Shown: positions 15,165 to 29,777 of the stretch, piece after piece
Numbering within the stretch: position 1 is the stretch's first letter
Layout of the letters: the number at the start of each line of letters is the position of its first letter
NCBI GenBank assembly: GCA_949318235.1
Contig: OX439129.1
Location: 33,179,254 to 33,243,253, forward strand
Origin: Ecdyonurus torrentis
Lineage: Eukaryota > Arthropoda > Insecta > Ephemeroptera > Heptageniidae
Direction: 5' to 3'
DNA length: 64,000 bases
Position numbers and translations under genes: made by a program
The notes under the pieces: generated by a model
What the model saw: only the letters and a program-made list of their open reading frames with translations
Told to the model about the DNA's origin: nothing
Database searches by the model: none

Positions 15165-16355
15165 AAAATATATTATGTAACAAAAAAAAGATATAATAAT
15201 TTGCAAAATATTTTTATACATCTATCTTCACCAGGTGCTCGTTAATAATTTAGAAACAAGCGAAGCAAATCATCAAATACACAATTTTTTTTCACACCTG
15301 CTCCAGTAACACATAAACATAGAGAAAAAGTATAATAATAAAAAGACAAGAATATCATAAAAATGAAATTAATAATAAAATAACAATTTATTTAATAATA
15401 TTAAATCTCTAATAATAAACAATAAAACTAAAAATTCTTATTTTTGTTTTTAAAATCATGAAACATTACTATATATTTGGGTGTGGTAAAATATATTTTC
15501 ATGATTTTTGTTACTAACAGAGAGACAATGCTGAGTTTAGTTTATATGTATGTATACGTATGTATGTGATGTCAACTGTTTTGCTACCGCGGCTTCTATT
15601 TCTCAAGATATCATCTCATACCAGCTTTTAACATTTAAAAAAACACCTCACCAAGTTGTTCACAAAATATATGAGGAGTGAGAAAGAAAATAGTTGATGC
15701 TTCTTTTTCTTTTTTTTTTTTTTTTTTTCTTCTTTAAATTGCTTCTTTTATCTATGTGCTAAAAACTTACTAATAGTTTTAAGTGGAACAACGTTTTATT
15801 TTTTTATTTATACCCTTATATTTATTTGACATAAATATATTTATTTTTTTAGTCATATTAATAGTTCCAGTTCCAATTTTTTTTAATAGTTATGATTTTA
15901 TATATTTTTTATTCTGTCGGTACCGTATTTGGATGATTTAAATAATATATATTGAATAAAAATAAATTTTAAAATGTTATGACTTTTTTTTTTAATTTTT
16001 GTTTAAGTAATACGGTATTTTTAATTTTTTATTACTTTCATATTTATATTGAAAATTTTTCATTTTGATTTATTTCTTATACTTTTACATACAATTTTAT
16101 TTTATAGCTTTGTGGTTTTTGTTGAACACCTGAATATACTTAATATTTTAATAAGTTATCTTAAAATAACTTAATTTCCATTGAAAGGCTTATTGAAATA
16201 TAAAAGATTTTAACTTTTAGCAAAAGTAATAATTTTTTCATTGGACAACCAACCTGTTTAACATTTAATTCTATAATATACCAATTTCTGAGAAATTTAA
16301 ATAAATATATAATAAGAAAAAATATTATATATATAATATATATATATATACACAG

Positions 16356-16358
<3 letters not shown>

Positions 16359-16398
<40 letters not shown>
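16359..16398. repeat. (CA)n microsatellite next to (TA)n
   Basis: Pure AC repeat of 20 units, preceded by a TA-rich block at 16328-16350. Confidence 0.96.
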
Positions 16399-16399
<1 letters not shown>

Positions 16400-17670
16400 T
16401 ATAAATTTTATTCTTTTTGTTTTGTTTCGATTTATTGCATTTTAAAATTTGAAGTACTTAAAAATGCAGATTATTATTATTTTACTCTAGAAGCAAGGTG
16501 CCCGTATAGTTACTTATTACATGTGGTACATGAAATAAACATAAAAATTATACATATACAGTACATGTTGATATAATTTTTCCCTATTTCTTATCCTACT
16601 ATCGTTTAAAAAATTCTTAAAAAATTTCTATGGCTTAAAATACGTAAAAGTATGTCTATATAGTATTTCTAATTCAAATTTATCCGAAATCGGTGGCGTT
16701 GTTTTCTCAAAAATCGCAAAAAAAAAAAAAACGTGTTTTTCTTGATAAGCGTAATGTTAAATTAGGGGACCCTTAGCTTTTTCCGTGTCATTCGTCGCGC
16801 TAAACCGATAATGTCCATTGCACTGAATTAAAAACACTAAAACAATTGCACTAAACTAAAAAATATCAGCAATACTACAAGGCAAAATATTACAATAAAA
16901 CACTAATCTAAATTTAGAGACTTCTTTGAATAAATTGAATTTTTGATGTCAGTACCTTGTTTTAATTTAAAACAATAAAAATAAATAGAAAAGCTTTTCT
17001 GATGAAGAATTTGATTTAAAAATCAGCTACATCATTGATTTGAAACTACGACAACGCCCACTTTTAAATTTTCTATTTTTTTTTTTATTTCTTACAAGTC
17101 AATAAACATGACAAAGAATTAAGAGGAAATGTTTATAGAAACAACCTGATCATAATTTTAAATGTTGTTTTTTTTCTATCATTTATACATATTTTTCCTA
17201 TTCCTTTTAACTATATCAACTAATTAATTAAATAACCACTTAAAAATTCATTAGAAGAAAATTATTTTATATATATTTTATATGTATATATAAATTAGTT
17301 AAAAACAACTTGACATTATATTATATAAACCTCTATGCCTATTAAAAAAATGCTAATAAACTAGGTTTTTCTATTCAATTTTCTTAGAGGAAAATGTTAT
17401 ATATATATAGTGAACACAGTAGCTTTTTTTTTTTCTGGATGTTATAAAAAGGGTCGTGACTTTTTAAAATCTTTAAAAAAAGTCAATGTCGCATTTGGTT
17501 GTATAGGAACTCGACTGCTTTTATATAGTAAATCTTAAGTTACGAGCTTGGCCTGTCTCAGAATGTCTCAATTTATTGATAACTTGAAGCTAATCTCTCT
17601 ACCAAAACACCACTCGCTTTTTGTATGCGGCAACTTTTGAAACGCGTTTTTTTTTTTTTTTTTTTTTTTT

Positions 17671-17740
17671 CTACTTCTTCTTAGGTTTAACAGTAGCCCT
17701 CATCAAGGCAGCCCTATACCTTGGTGTCACCTTAAATCCT
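17671..17740 (-). CDS. Possible terminal exon of an unidentified minus-strand gene
   Basis: On the minus strand an acceptor (TTTATTACAG) is followed at 17740 by 23 codons in an open frame ending in TAG: GFKVTPRYRAALMRATVKPKKK. The basic, well-mixed composition looks protein-like and the block is unusually GC-rich for this region. A run of about 28 A follows the stop at once, which is odd: it may be a microsatellite, or this may be the 3' end of a retroposed transcript. No partner exon was found upstream, where a 94 bp (TA)n tract begins within 40 bp. Confidence 0.33.
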
Positions 17741-17773
17741 CTGTAATAAAAAAAGAATCACACCTTTAAACTT

Positions 17774-17881
<108 letters not shown>

Positions 17882-18943
17882 TATATAATAAAATCAAAAT
17901 GTATTACGTATATAAGTAGCACTTTACCACTAACACTGTATAAAAGATATATAATTTTTTTTATATTTAATGTTGTAACATTATTAAATATTATATCTCT
18001 TAACATTTTTTGTGTATTATTATAATATACATATTAAAATATTGTATATAAAATTGTTACAACATAATAATTTTATTTTAAAATCAAACAGATATTGCAT
18101 TTTTAAGAGTTTGCGGTTATACAAAAATAATCAAATGAGTATATTATAATAATAAAATAATAATCCTTATTAATATTGCTGTCAAATTTTATGATATATT
18201 AAATAACTGGAGGTAAATTAAAATTTATTATTTATGTTCTTCTATTTCTAATTTAGTTTTACTGTTCATAGGTTAATATATTTATAACTTTTGGTGTTCA
18301 AAATAAAAATCAATAATCTTAGAAATAGATTTAATTTGTATTGGGTCAGAAAGGTTGAGTTGATATATTTTTATCTATACAGAAAAGATGAGGAACTCGA
18401 AGCATTGGGAGACATAATATGAAGAACGTTTATTAAAACATTACAAGTAACATGTTAATAAACAGTATTTTTTCTTTCATGCAATAAATAATAATAAAAA
18501 AAATATTTCACTTTTTTTATGTACATTTGATAGCTATAAAATTAAAAGGAAAAAAACACTTACCAAATGATGACCATTTGAAATTTTGATAGAAAATTAA
18601 ACGAGCAGAAAAAATACGTAGATATCAAGTTAATTTATCTGTTGTAAATAATTGAGAATGCCCATGTATAGTAAATACATATAGATAAAGTTTAATTGTA
18701 GTATAATATATATGTGAATGAAGTCTATCAATTTTGCTATATAGTTAAGTGAGGTAACTATCTATCACATTTGACGAGACCAATTTATTTCAGCGCGTGG
18801 CCACAGGGGTCTCTCATGGTAAACATTACATTTACCCTAATCAATGGTAATAATTTACCCAATGTAATTTCATTCAAAAGGACATTATTATTCTGAACGT
18901 TAGCCTAGGAATCTGTCACATCCTCTCTACTTTTTTTTCTATA

Positions 18944-18991
<48 letters not shown>

Positions 18992-19080
18992 TGCTCTTTT
19001 TCCTCCACCTCCAGCAATTTTGGAGCCAAGATCATTTGTCCAAAATTCCCTCGTTATACGTGAAACCATCTTTCTTTTTC

Positions 19081-19083
<3 letters not shown>

Positions 19084-19143
<60 letters not shown>
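19084..19143. repeat. (TA)n microsatellite, about 60 bp
   Basis: Pure TA repeat; source of a false Tyr-Ile ORF. Confidence 0.97.
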
Positions 19144-19149
<6 letters not shown>

Positions 19150-22100
19150 AAGTTTTACGCACAAGCGAACAATAAAAAATCTCAAAAAGTTTTACTCGTT
19201 ATAAGAGAGAAAAGAGAAAGATTTTTCTATTAAATTAGCTATAATCTTTGTGCACTTCACAAGATCATAAAACTTGTTCTGATTTTTCTGTGTACTTGAA
19301 GTATAATCAACAATGCAGAAAATTACTCACTTTTTTATGAGTTTTAACGCTTATCAAGAAGTAGTAAAATATTGCCATAAAAATAAAAAAAAAACAATAC
19401 TTTATAAAAGTAGTCAAAAGATGATGAATTTAACCTTATATGTTTGTTTTTCTCTCTTTCTCACACACACATACACAAACTATATACAAGTATAATATAT
19501 ATTAACGATCAGGATAATAGTTGAAAACATTATACTGTATAAAAAAAGTACAAATTTTCTTGTAATATGAACATGCTAACAAGAATGAGTTGCTAACTTC
19601 TTATAGGTAAAATTAGACATATGATTACTAAAGGATCGTAAAACTATAAGTAGACTATTATTAGTTGAACACTGGCAGAAAGTAGAAGCCATAAAAATAT
19701 AGTTTTTTTTTTACCTATAAGCTTTTAAACATAATTACTATTTCTTTGTCGATATATATGTCAAATATAGAAATTATGTACAAAAATAAGTAAAGATTTT
19801 TGATAAATTTAAATAATTAAATTACGATTCAATATAATTATATTAATTAAGTAATTTAAAAGTTACAAACAATGGAAATAGACAGTAATAAAAAAAAGAG
19901 CATGGAATGAAAGTAATAAAATTAACTGATGTTTATATCACACGAATTTGATGATGTAATTTTCTTGGTTGAAATGTTTTGGTAGAGATAACACATACGT
20001 ATATATATAGAAGAGAACTCAAAACCAACTAAATATACTCGCATTTACTATACGCATCATGGCAGATGTACGTATATATATATATATATATACGTTAAGT
20101 ATAATGTGAGTGAGAGTCTTTTATCACCATTGCTATATAGCTGCCACTATGGCTGGCGAGTTGAGTATAGGAGAGAGAGAACAATCATTTGTTGTAGTAA
20201 ATCCCAAGAGAGAAAGAGAGAATAATGAGAGATAACCATAGTATGAGATAAATCTTAGCCGGGGAGCACGTAATACGTCGCCCTAGCGTAGTTCTATATT
20301 GAGCTCTAATCACTTTTATCTATGTACAGAAAAGCTGCTCGCGGCATGCCGAGCGTATGTACAATGTATATACACATCCATGGTGCACATACATATAATA
20401 CATATATACTTAGATACCATCACAAAATTCTCGTAACAATATCAAAACAATAATGCAATAAGAACTATAACATATTTTTATATCGTAATATAAATAAATA
20501 ATATTTTTATTATTATATATGAATGCGGATACATTTTCATATGGTTCTCCGTATTTTATATATATATATATAGTTTGTTTCAATTTTAGTTTAATCTTTC
20601 CATATATGAATTTCAATAAATATTATCTATATAAAATTTGTGGAGTTTAACTTCAAATACATTTGTTTATGTAAAATTCAATTCACAATCCCTGACAAAA
20701 TATGTAGATGATAGGATATTTTATAGAAATAAAATTTAATGTCATGACTGCAATCTTCTGATATATACAAATTTTTATTTTACTCAAATTTACAGACTTT
20801 TTTTCTTGTACAAATATATATATAAACGAGGAATGAATTGTACTGAATTCTAAGATAAAATATAAAGAAGAATAAATCTGTAGGAAGTTAACAAATATAT
20901 ATAAAAAAAAACGTCAAAAAAATATGTGAAAATAATTTATGCTATAAAAAAAATGACTGCAGTTATACTGCAGTTTTATGCATGTATAAAATATATGAAA
21001 AATAATTTGTACATCATTCAAGATTGAAAAACAATTGACAAAATTTATTACTTGATATTCACATAAGTTAAATAATAAATTACTGGTGACTGTTGAACAA
21101 TGGCGACACCATTGCGCGAATGTTATCTGCGCACGCCTTTTATATAGCACGTGTGATTTACACCTTGAATATCCCCGCAAGTTGGCTGGTTATACGTATA
21201 TAAACGTATGTATGTACATTTACGCTGCATGATTCCAGCAGCAAAGAATCTATCGAGCAATTTGTACAATATAACCTGGACATTTTCACTGAACATTAAT
21301 ATTATAAATGGATAATAAATTTTGAAGAAAAAAAAAATACGATCTTTCATAGATTATATTAAATATATTATGTATTTTTTTAAAGCTTGTATATTTTTGC
21401 ATTTATATAGTTATGCATGTATAAATATAAATAAAACAACTTTTTTATGTATATAAAAGATAATATTACAGGAATATGCGACAAAAATAAATAAATGATT
21501 AATATGATCAGCTTAAAAGCAGGGCAACTATTTGAGAGAAAGAGAGAGAGAGAATGACACAAAAACATTTTAAAAAAAGTTTTTTGATTTACAATTTGTT
21601 GTTTTTGCATATAATATATAACTAATCTAGCGTCAGAGTTACAACAAAGAAAAATTGTCACATAAGAAGAAAAATTACCATTGATTTTATGTATGTACAA
21701 ACAGTACTGAAAAAAACACATAGCAAAAATTTATTTATGTTTTCCAGTCAAAAAGGTGTTGGTATTGATAAAAATAAGAACTTTCGTTGTATGATTTTCA
21801 TATTAACAATCAAAAATTATAATAATAACATCAATGACTTACTTAGTTTTAAAGTTACCAGGATTACTGCAGTAGAAGAGAGAGGAGGGGGGTGGGGAGA
21901 GAAGCAACTCTTTGCTCATACACACAGAGAGTATCCTAAAATATAGGCCACCGTTGCGACACGCTAATAGAATAACACGTCGTTTACCACACTTCGCTTG
22001 GAATTTTTTTCACTTCTATCTTTCTAATTCTTATTTTCACACATTTTAAATATTATAAAACGTTATATCAAACAATATAATCCCAAATTATTTATTATAC

Positions 22101-23963
22101 AAAGCAACAATAATCCTTTATTTTTAAATTATTATAAAGTATCGATGCAAGATAAGAGAGATTCATTATGAAACAAAAACAAATTTAGTTTTGTATGTTT
22201 TATAATTTCATTAAAATTTTCTATTTATTTTACAAGCAATCCGTTTTATTTAGCTTATAATTAAATTATCAGCAAAATATTCTTATTAAAGGCTACATTT
22301 TGCAATACCAGAAAATCATTAACAATTTAAAGTTAATATGAATTTACAGCAATGACAAAAGAAAAAAATATCAATTTTCAATCATTTAAAAGCTTATTGA
22401 ATATAATAAAAAAAAAATCATTCTAAATTCATTATCACAAATGAATCTAAAACTTGATTATAAAATATTATTTTTAATAATTGAAACAAACCTCAAAACC
22501 TCATAGATTTATAAATCCATTGTATATTAAAATATAATTTATTAGTATCATTTATAATTTGTAAGTATTTTTAATATAAGAATTTAATAAAACATGACAG
22601 CCTAACATTTAGTAAAATTTAATCAAGAGGTGTGTTTCACTCTATTAAATATTTTATGATGGTCATATAACAAAAAACATTGAAATAAACGATCCTTAAT
22701 ATATATTTTTTTTATATTTTATTTATAATATATAAACTTTTATTTCATTAAATGAATATCTTTTTTATATAATATAGTATATTAAACTTAAAGTCTTATC
22801 TCTCCTTTATCTTTTTATTTTATTTTCCGTGATTAGCCACGCGCTATGATTGATCAAAGATAATATTACCAAAAGATAGCACCACTGTCTATACACGATT
22901 TTTCTTCGCTACATATAAATAATATTTTATAAAACATTTATTATTATTATTACATATATAAAAAATAATAATATAATTTTTTTTTTCTAAAAAGAAATTT
23001 TTGTTACCGCCTACTTTTTATATTATATATATTTTTATTATTATCCTAAGTGCGGATCTCGAGTCAACAATGGAGCTTTATACAGAGACAAAATAAAATA
23101 TTTATACGTGTGAACCAGAGGCGTTTTTCTGTACAATAATTACATACACCAAAAGAGCAGCATATCACTTTGAAACAAGCCGCTGATTGGTACTTGTGAT
23201 GTGACGTCATTTAACTTAACAATAAAAAATAATCAACTTTTTTTTTTTCTAAAAATATTGTTAATAATTTATCTCACGTCACGAGGGTGTAGGGATAACA
23301 AATGATTTTTTTAACTCTCTCATATGTATTCCTTCCCTCTTTTTTTTTTAATGCTTGCGGTGAAAAAAATATAAATAAATATCGTGAATGATGCGTTATA
23401 AAAGGTATATATTTATTTTTTTATATGTATAAAATGAAATAATTTATAAAAACATTAATTAATTAAGAAATGTTTTAAATGTGATTGATTTTTTTTTCAT
23501 TTTATTTTTCAAACATCATTAATCAAATTAAATTTATTTTTTTTAAAATGTAATATACAACGATGTGAACATATCTATTATTAGAATCAGTTGTTGTATG
23601 ATTTGTGATTCAAATCAATAGATAATTAAACTTTAACATTTTGAACGTCAAAGTAACTTTCATCTTAATTAAAAAGAAGAAGAAAAAAAATTACTACATT
23701 TTTATCTTTAAATTTTACATTAAAATTTTCAGGATAAAATATATTTTACAGTGGTAAAATATGAGTATTATTATAACTTTTCTATGGATTTATTTAAGTA
23801 AGTTTAAATAATGTCTAAGAGATTCATTTTGCTGTAAGAAAAATCAAGATTAAAAGTATTATTATTCAAGATTTATAAAAACTTACTTCATTACGCATAT
23901 AATATCATCATTATGCATAATATAATGCAGTTATGTAACTTCAAGCGACTTTTATCTTACATC

Positions 23964-24232
23964 CACTCTAAAAAATGCTACATTACTTTACTTACGAATC
24001 CTAACTTATTTAAGATAAACACTTTTAAGTTATTATGAGTAGCTAAAATAGTGCATTTTAGCAAATTTAAGTTGTTTTTATATTTTTAAAGCTATTTTAA
24101 GTTAAAATAGCTATTGTTAATAACTTGTTAAAATGCATTATTTTAGCTACTCATATCATAATAACTAAAAAGTGATTATTTCTTAAATAAGTTAGTATTC
24201 GTAACTAAAGTAATGCACCAGTTTTTAGAGTG
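23964..24232. mobile_element. Foldback MITE, 269 bp
   Basis: Ends are CACTCTAAAAA and its complement TTTTTAGAGTG. The arms extend about 110 bp, pairing CTAACTTATTTAAGA with TCTTAAATAAGTTAG and GAGTAGCTAAAATA with TATTTTAGCTACTC. The superfamily is not assigned: a target duplication was not seen. Confidence 0.82.
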
Positions 24233-27230
24233 TCGTCGTTGGAGAAACTTATTCCAAGATTTTTTTTTTTTTTATATATAGTTTGGAATACATTTAGTGC
24301 GTTTTGGCTTTACATTTCACATCGTTGCACATAATTCAATTACATTATATAACAGAGAACACTTACAAGTTCACGCAAATTTCATATAGATAGTATGTTT
24401 AGACTTTAGACCTTATATATAATGTAAATCAGACTATCAGAATCAGAATATACGTTCCGTAGCTAATTTTATTTCAAATTTCATACTTATAATATGTATA
24501 TGAATCGCTATATATATTTGCTTGTTATAGTCCTTAGTCCTTTGCAATAATTTTTGCTATAGCAGTTCAGTCGCTTTTTTTTTTTTTTTTTTTTTTTTTT
24601 CCGTTCAAGGCCAGTAACTTGGTAAATCTCTTTTATACACGATTTAATCTTTGCGGGTAAAACCTTTGAATTCACATTTAATCTGAAGTTATATCAGAAC
24701 ATTTTGTCTTATTTTACTTACTTAATAACTTTTTATCTTGTTTTATTATTATATTTTTCTTTACTATATATAATATAATAAAAATAAAATAATATTAAAG
24801 ATAAATTAATAAAATAAAATGTTCCAAAATAACGTTATGAACTTATGAACATGCTTATGTACAAAAGACTTTATATCATTCAATTTTTAAATCATAAAAC
24901 AAGATTTTTGTATTTGAAATTCTTATTACATAACATAAAAAAGTATATAACTTAATTTATCTTGGAAGACAATTTTTTTTTGTGTGTGTAACGAACGCCG
25001 TATATTAAGTTAAACAAGACTAAAAGATGACAACGCAAGAATGTATGAAAGAAAAAAAAAATCCTATAGTTGGGTTGTCATATTTTAGCCAGCGTACAAA
25101 TTGTGTTAAAGTTGCTTCTATTATATGTTAGAGAGATAGGGCAGAAGACCAAAGTGTCGACATCCAGCTTTCATTACGCTTGTCTCAACCAAATTAAGAC
25201 AAGTGGTAGCAAACACCACACACACCACACTCATAGAGAAAGAATAATAATAAAACAAAAAAGTTATAGGGCTTGAAAGAAAGACTCCCCGTAGAGAAAA
25301 CTAGCTTTTTTATATATGTTAAGATGACATTCAACTTTGAAACAAAACAATTGAACATTTAATCAGTCAATATGATCATGATTTTATATATCATTATGAC
25401 GTGTCTATAAAAATAATAATGTGTGTAAAAATTTACAAAACAACTTCTACTTTTACGTGTTACTTGCACAACGCAAAATGTTAAATAGTTTCATTAATAA
25501 AAAAGATGAAAATTTGTCTTGTCTAATTAATTAATTTATATTTATTATTGAATGAATTGAAAAAAAAATCATTTATGATTTTTTTTTATAAATAGCAGTA
25601 TGAAAACAAATATTTCATTCATAAAATAGTAAATAAAAGTGCATTTTAAAAACTATATACCCACCCACTTTATCTTGTCTGGTTTCTTCTTTGTTTTAAA
25701 TTAAAAGTTTATAGAAAAGAAAGCAAAAAATAAAGTACTTGAATTTTGATTAGAAATAAAAAAGAATCTTTTAAAAATTTGTTCTAAATTTTTTTTCCCT
25801 CAATATTATTACATATCCAAAAAATTGTTTTAAAATTCACAACAAAAGATTTTACAGTGCTGAAGGTTCTAAAATGTAGAAAAAAAAGACCCACTTTTTT
25901 AACAATGAAAATTAGAGTATCTCTCACCAAAACAAAAATATAACCAATAATGTTTCCCTTAATAATGATAATAATATAACAATACAATTCACACTAGGAA
26001 TACCACATAATATAGAAGACAATGTAATTTGCTTATATTAAGATTTTTTATAATATAAACTAGCTGTTATGAATGACACATCAGTTATAATATATATCTC
26101 CATTTTGATGTTCGCTCATTCGTTCATAGCATAAAGTTTTAGTTCAATTTACATATTATGTGCAGTGGACCGAATAGAAGCGAAGTGTTAGTTAATGTTA
26201 GATATAGAACTCACTCATAGTAATAATATACAGTCAATGCATCGTTGCAACATCAATCATATTATAGAATCATGAGTTGGGAAAATTTTAATGAATATTG
26301 TATATTATATTATATATACTCTCTCAGTCTCCTCTTTATCTTAATTAAATCAAGTAAAATAGTGTAAATTAACACTGAAAATAATTTACATATTAATTTT
26401 TTATATATCAACATCACAGATTTTTTAATTAATATTATTTGAAGTAAATTTACATTTTTATGAATATTTTTTTTTTATCCTAATTAAAAAAAAAGTATAT
26501 AAAGTAATTTTGTGGGTATATGCAAAAGATTTTTATTTTAACTTATTCCTCTTGAAAGCATTAATATTAAATAAATTAAAAGGGTATTAAGAAAAAGTTT
26601 AGAAGCAATATCTCTAAAATGTGTTTTGTAATACGTTATTCCTTTTTTTTCTTTAAAATAACTCAAGATTATGTTGAAACTTTTCCTAAATTATAAAGTA
26701 GCGTCAATTTGGTATTGAATTTTAAATAAACATTTAATTTATTTTGTATAATTAACTTCTGGTATCGTTGAGTTGGAAATCGCTGCATCAATGATAATAA
26801 CTTATGCCGATAAAATGTTGTGCATTTATTCACACATACATTATATAATTATACGAATATGTATGTATATATAATTTTAAATGCTAAATAATTTATTAAG
26901 ACAATTTTTTTAAGTTAGAAAAAAAAGGCATAAAAGTTTTAATGTATTTTCATTTCAATTATTGCTTTAAGCGCACACAAATAATTATAATTTTCTTTAT
27001 AAATTAAACTGAAAATGAAGTTTTCATGTAGCCTTATATAATCAATTCAAATAAAGTGATTATTTTAATAGTCAAAGGTCTAATTATATTTATTTTTTAA
27101 GCTAATTCAATAATTTTTTTTGAATAAAGTTACTTAACTTTAAAAAAATATAAATGTTACTATTTTTTTCCTTCTTTTTTTGCTTTAATTCTCACATTTT
27201 TTTTTGAAGTTAATAAATTTAAAAGAAAGA

Positions 27231-27238
<8 letters not shown>

Positions 27239-27301
<63 letters not shown>
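27239..27301. repeat. (GA)n microsatellite
   Basis: Pure GA repeat of about 31 units, followed by (AAAG)n decay. Confidence 0.97.
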
Positions 27302-27304
<3 letters not shown>

Positions 27305-27499
27305 AAGAAATCCAATTATCGTGAGGTATAAAGTTTCTCTCATGAAATCTCATTCAATTTCATTTACCAGCAGACACCGTAGCATAAGTTTTTTAATTCT
27401 GTTTTTTCCAAGTTAAATTTCTATTCCATTTGCCATCTCCCTCCGCTTGCTCGAGTAGAGTGAGTGAGAAAATATACTGGGAGTGGGTTGTAGGTGGAG

Positions 27500-27502
<3 letters not shown>

Positions 27503-27567
<65 letters not shown>
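27503..27567. repeat. (GA)n microsatellite
   Basis: Second GA tract about 200 bp from the previous one. No shared flank was seen, so it is probably independent. Confidence 0.97.
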
Positions 27568-27570
<3 letters not shown>

Positions 27571-28802
27571 ATATAAATATATATTAATTCTGTGCGCAGC
27601 CGAGAATTTGTTTGCAAAGAGAATTATACACTTTGATCCTTTTTGCGTGCACTAACAAAGTAATCAAGATCCAAATTAAACTCTGAAAACATTTTTTTTT
27701 AAACTAACTTTTTTTAACGTAAAATAAGATATATATGTACAGGGGAGAGAGAGAGAAAAATATAATTAACTTTTATATCACACAATATTAAAAAAATAAA
27801 CTAGCAAAGTGACACAAACAAAATGTATGAATTATAATCTCACTTTATTAAGCATACAAAAAAATAATAAATTTTTCCCTGTATTTTTTTCATGTTATTC
27901 ATTAATTTTTTATACCATTGTTTTTTATTTTTAATTTACAATTCTCATTATATAATAATGTAAAAAAATATATTTGAAATTGCATTTTCAATGATTATTA
28001 AAATTTTAACAACCGATAAATTGCATTTGGATTCATCACATTTTGTTTTAGTTAATTTATTACTTTTGGTTTTAATAGTGTTTTTGCGCGTACGCAATTT
28101 TTTTGAAATAATTTTTTAAACAAAGTTTTCCATATGGATTTAACAACTCAACAGAGTGATATCATAATAAATAATGCAAGTTAACGGTAATGTTAAAAAA
28201 AAAAGTACATTTCAGAGATCAGCAAAAGGTCAGCTTTCAAATATATGAAAACGAGATAAAAAGTTTTATTACAACTCTTTTAGTAATTACAATGAACATT
28301 AATTCCACTTAACAATAGTAATAACTTTATCCTTCAATCAAAAACGGTATGCAGCAATATAAATTATTTGAATGAAAAGTTTTTTTTGTGGTGTGTGCGA
28401 GTTCTTCATATCTGTATATATTAAAGTCTAATCTGGCATCAGTTTTTTATAGGCGCAATGTATTCATATGTCTTTTCATAAATTACTTTTCAATTTTAAC
28501 TTTAATTTTCATATTCATAGCGTGTGTGTTTGTTGTAAAATATATTGCAAAAAATATTCATTTTCCTACATCTACATCTCTATATTCATTTTCCATTAAA
28601 CGATTGCAAAAACCCTCAGCGTGTGTAAAAAAATGCGTATAGGCTTATTAAATTACAGTATATTTTTCGAAGCATTTGAATTACACCATAATATTAAATT
28701 ACATTTTTTTTATTCAATGTATAGGCAACTAAAATTGTGAATTGCGCTAGATAATAAATTATTTCACTTATACTTTGTTTAAATTTTTAACCCTTTTCGC
28801 AT

Positions 28803-28840
<38 letters not shown>

Positions 28841-29701
28841 CTATATATATAAATAAGAGCATAGGATCCAATCTATAAAGGTTTTTATTTTTAACAAATG
28901 TTTACTCTGTCCCCTCTTGATGAATCTCATATACAACCCTGTTTTCTGGTGGTATAAATCAGAGAGGAGTTTGATTTTGTAACACAAAATGTATAGCTAC
29001 AGGCAGGCAAACAGTCAGTCGGTGGCATGGGGGGTGTTTATCACCCTGTCACTCCCCATTACAGTCTCGCTGGTCCCCGCACAAACTGAGCAATCCATCA
29101 TTCTTTGCGACACTCCAGAGACTATAGGCCGCAACTCGCGTAACAAAAAAGTGCTTTTTTTTTGTAGCTATGATACCATTTAATTATTATATTTTTTAAT
29201 ATCCATCCAAAAGAAATGTTGTACTATGTTTTACAACTTTCTTTGAATTATTTAACATCATTACATTTTGTTTTGTAACATTTGTTATACTGCATTAAAA
29301 AAACTGTATACTAGAGTACTCTACTGTATACCTTTAATCCTTATCCTAAAAAAAATTAAATTAACAAAATGCTTGCTTTTCGCATTTTTTTTTTTTTTTT
29401 TTTTTTTTTTTTATTTTAACTTTTTTTTCTGTACACAAAATAATAATATAATGTTAATTTAAGGTCCTAAGCAATTCGCTTTATTTTTTCTCATTGCAAT
29501 AAATTAAATATTCTTGAGGCTTGAGATTTTTCAATTCAAAGAAAAAAATCAATCAATTAATAAAAACCGCTTTTGTATTCATTGAGAAGCGAATAACTAA
29601 TCAGTTCCCATGTTGCCCTTAAATTTGCCACATTTAAAAGATTGAGTGGTCCTGTTCTAATTAAATGGCAATGGTATAATAAAATGTATTTTAAAATATT
29701 A

Positions 29702-29704
<3 letters not shown>

Positions 29705-29774
<70 letters not shown>
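29705..29774. repeat. (TA)n microsatellite, 70 bp
   Basis: Pure TA repeat with a degenerate TATACA tail. Confidence 0.97.

Positions 29775-29777
<3 letters not shown>

Larger units (their letters stand above)
6602..17670. other. Gene-poor stretch with microsatellites and MITEs
   Basis: No convincing gene was seen. It contains the inverted-repeat elements at 7990-8211 and 10163-10480, (GA)n at 12959-12996, (CT)n near 13564-13600, (CA)n at 16359-16398 and many A or T runs. GC-rich patches at 10773-10853, 11780-11910 and 12540-12790 stand out from the background and could be first exons or promoter remnants, but no motif decides it. Confidence 0.55.

Noticed and set aside
18404..18440. Plus-strand terminal exon candidate EELEALGDII
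   Set aside because: Only about 12 codons; two frames open; no partner exon.
18991..19233. Tyr-Ile-rich ORF, also at 29642-29944
   Set aside because: Translation of (TA)n repeats.
28989..29183. 64 aa ORF in a GC-richer patch
   Set aside because: No family likeness, no splice partners, and composition alone is not enough.
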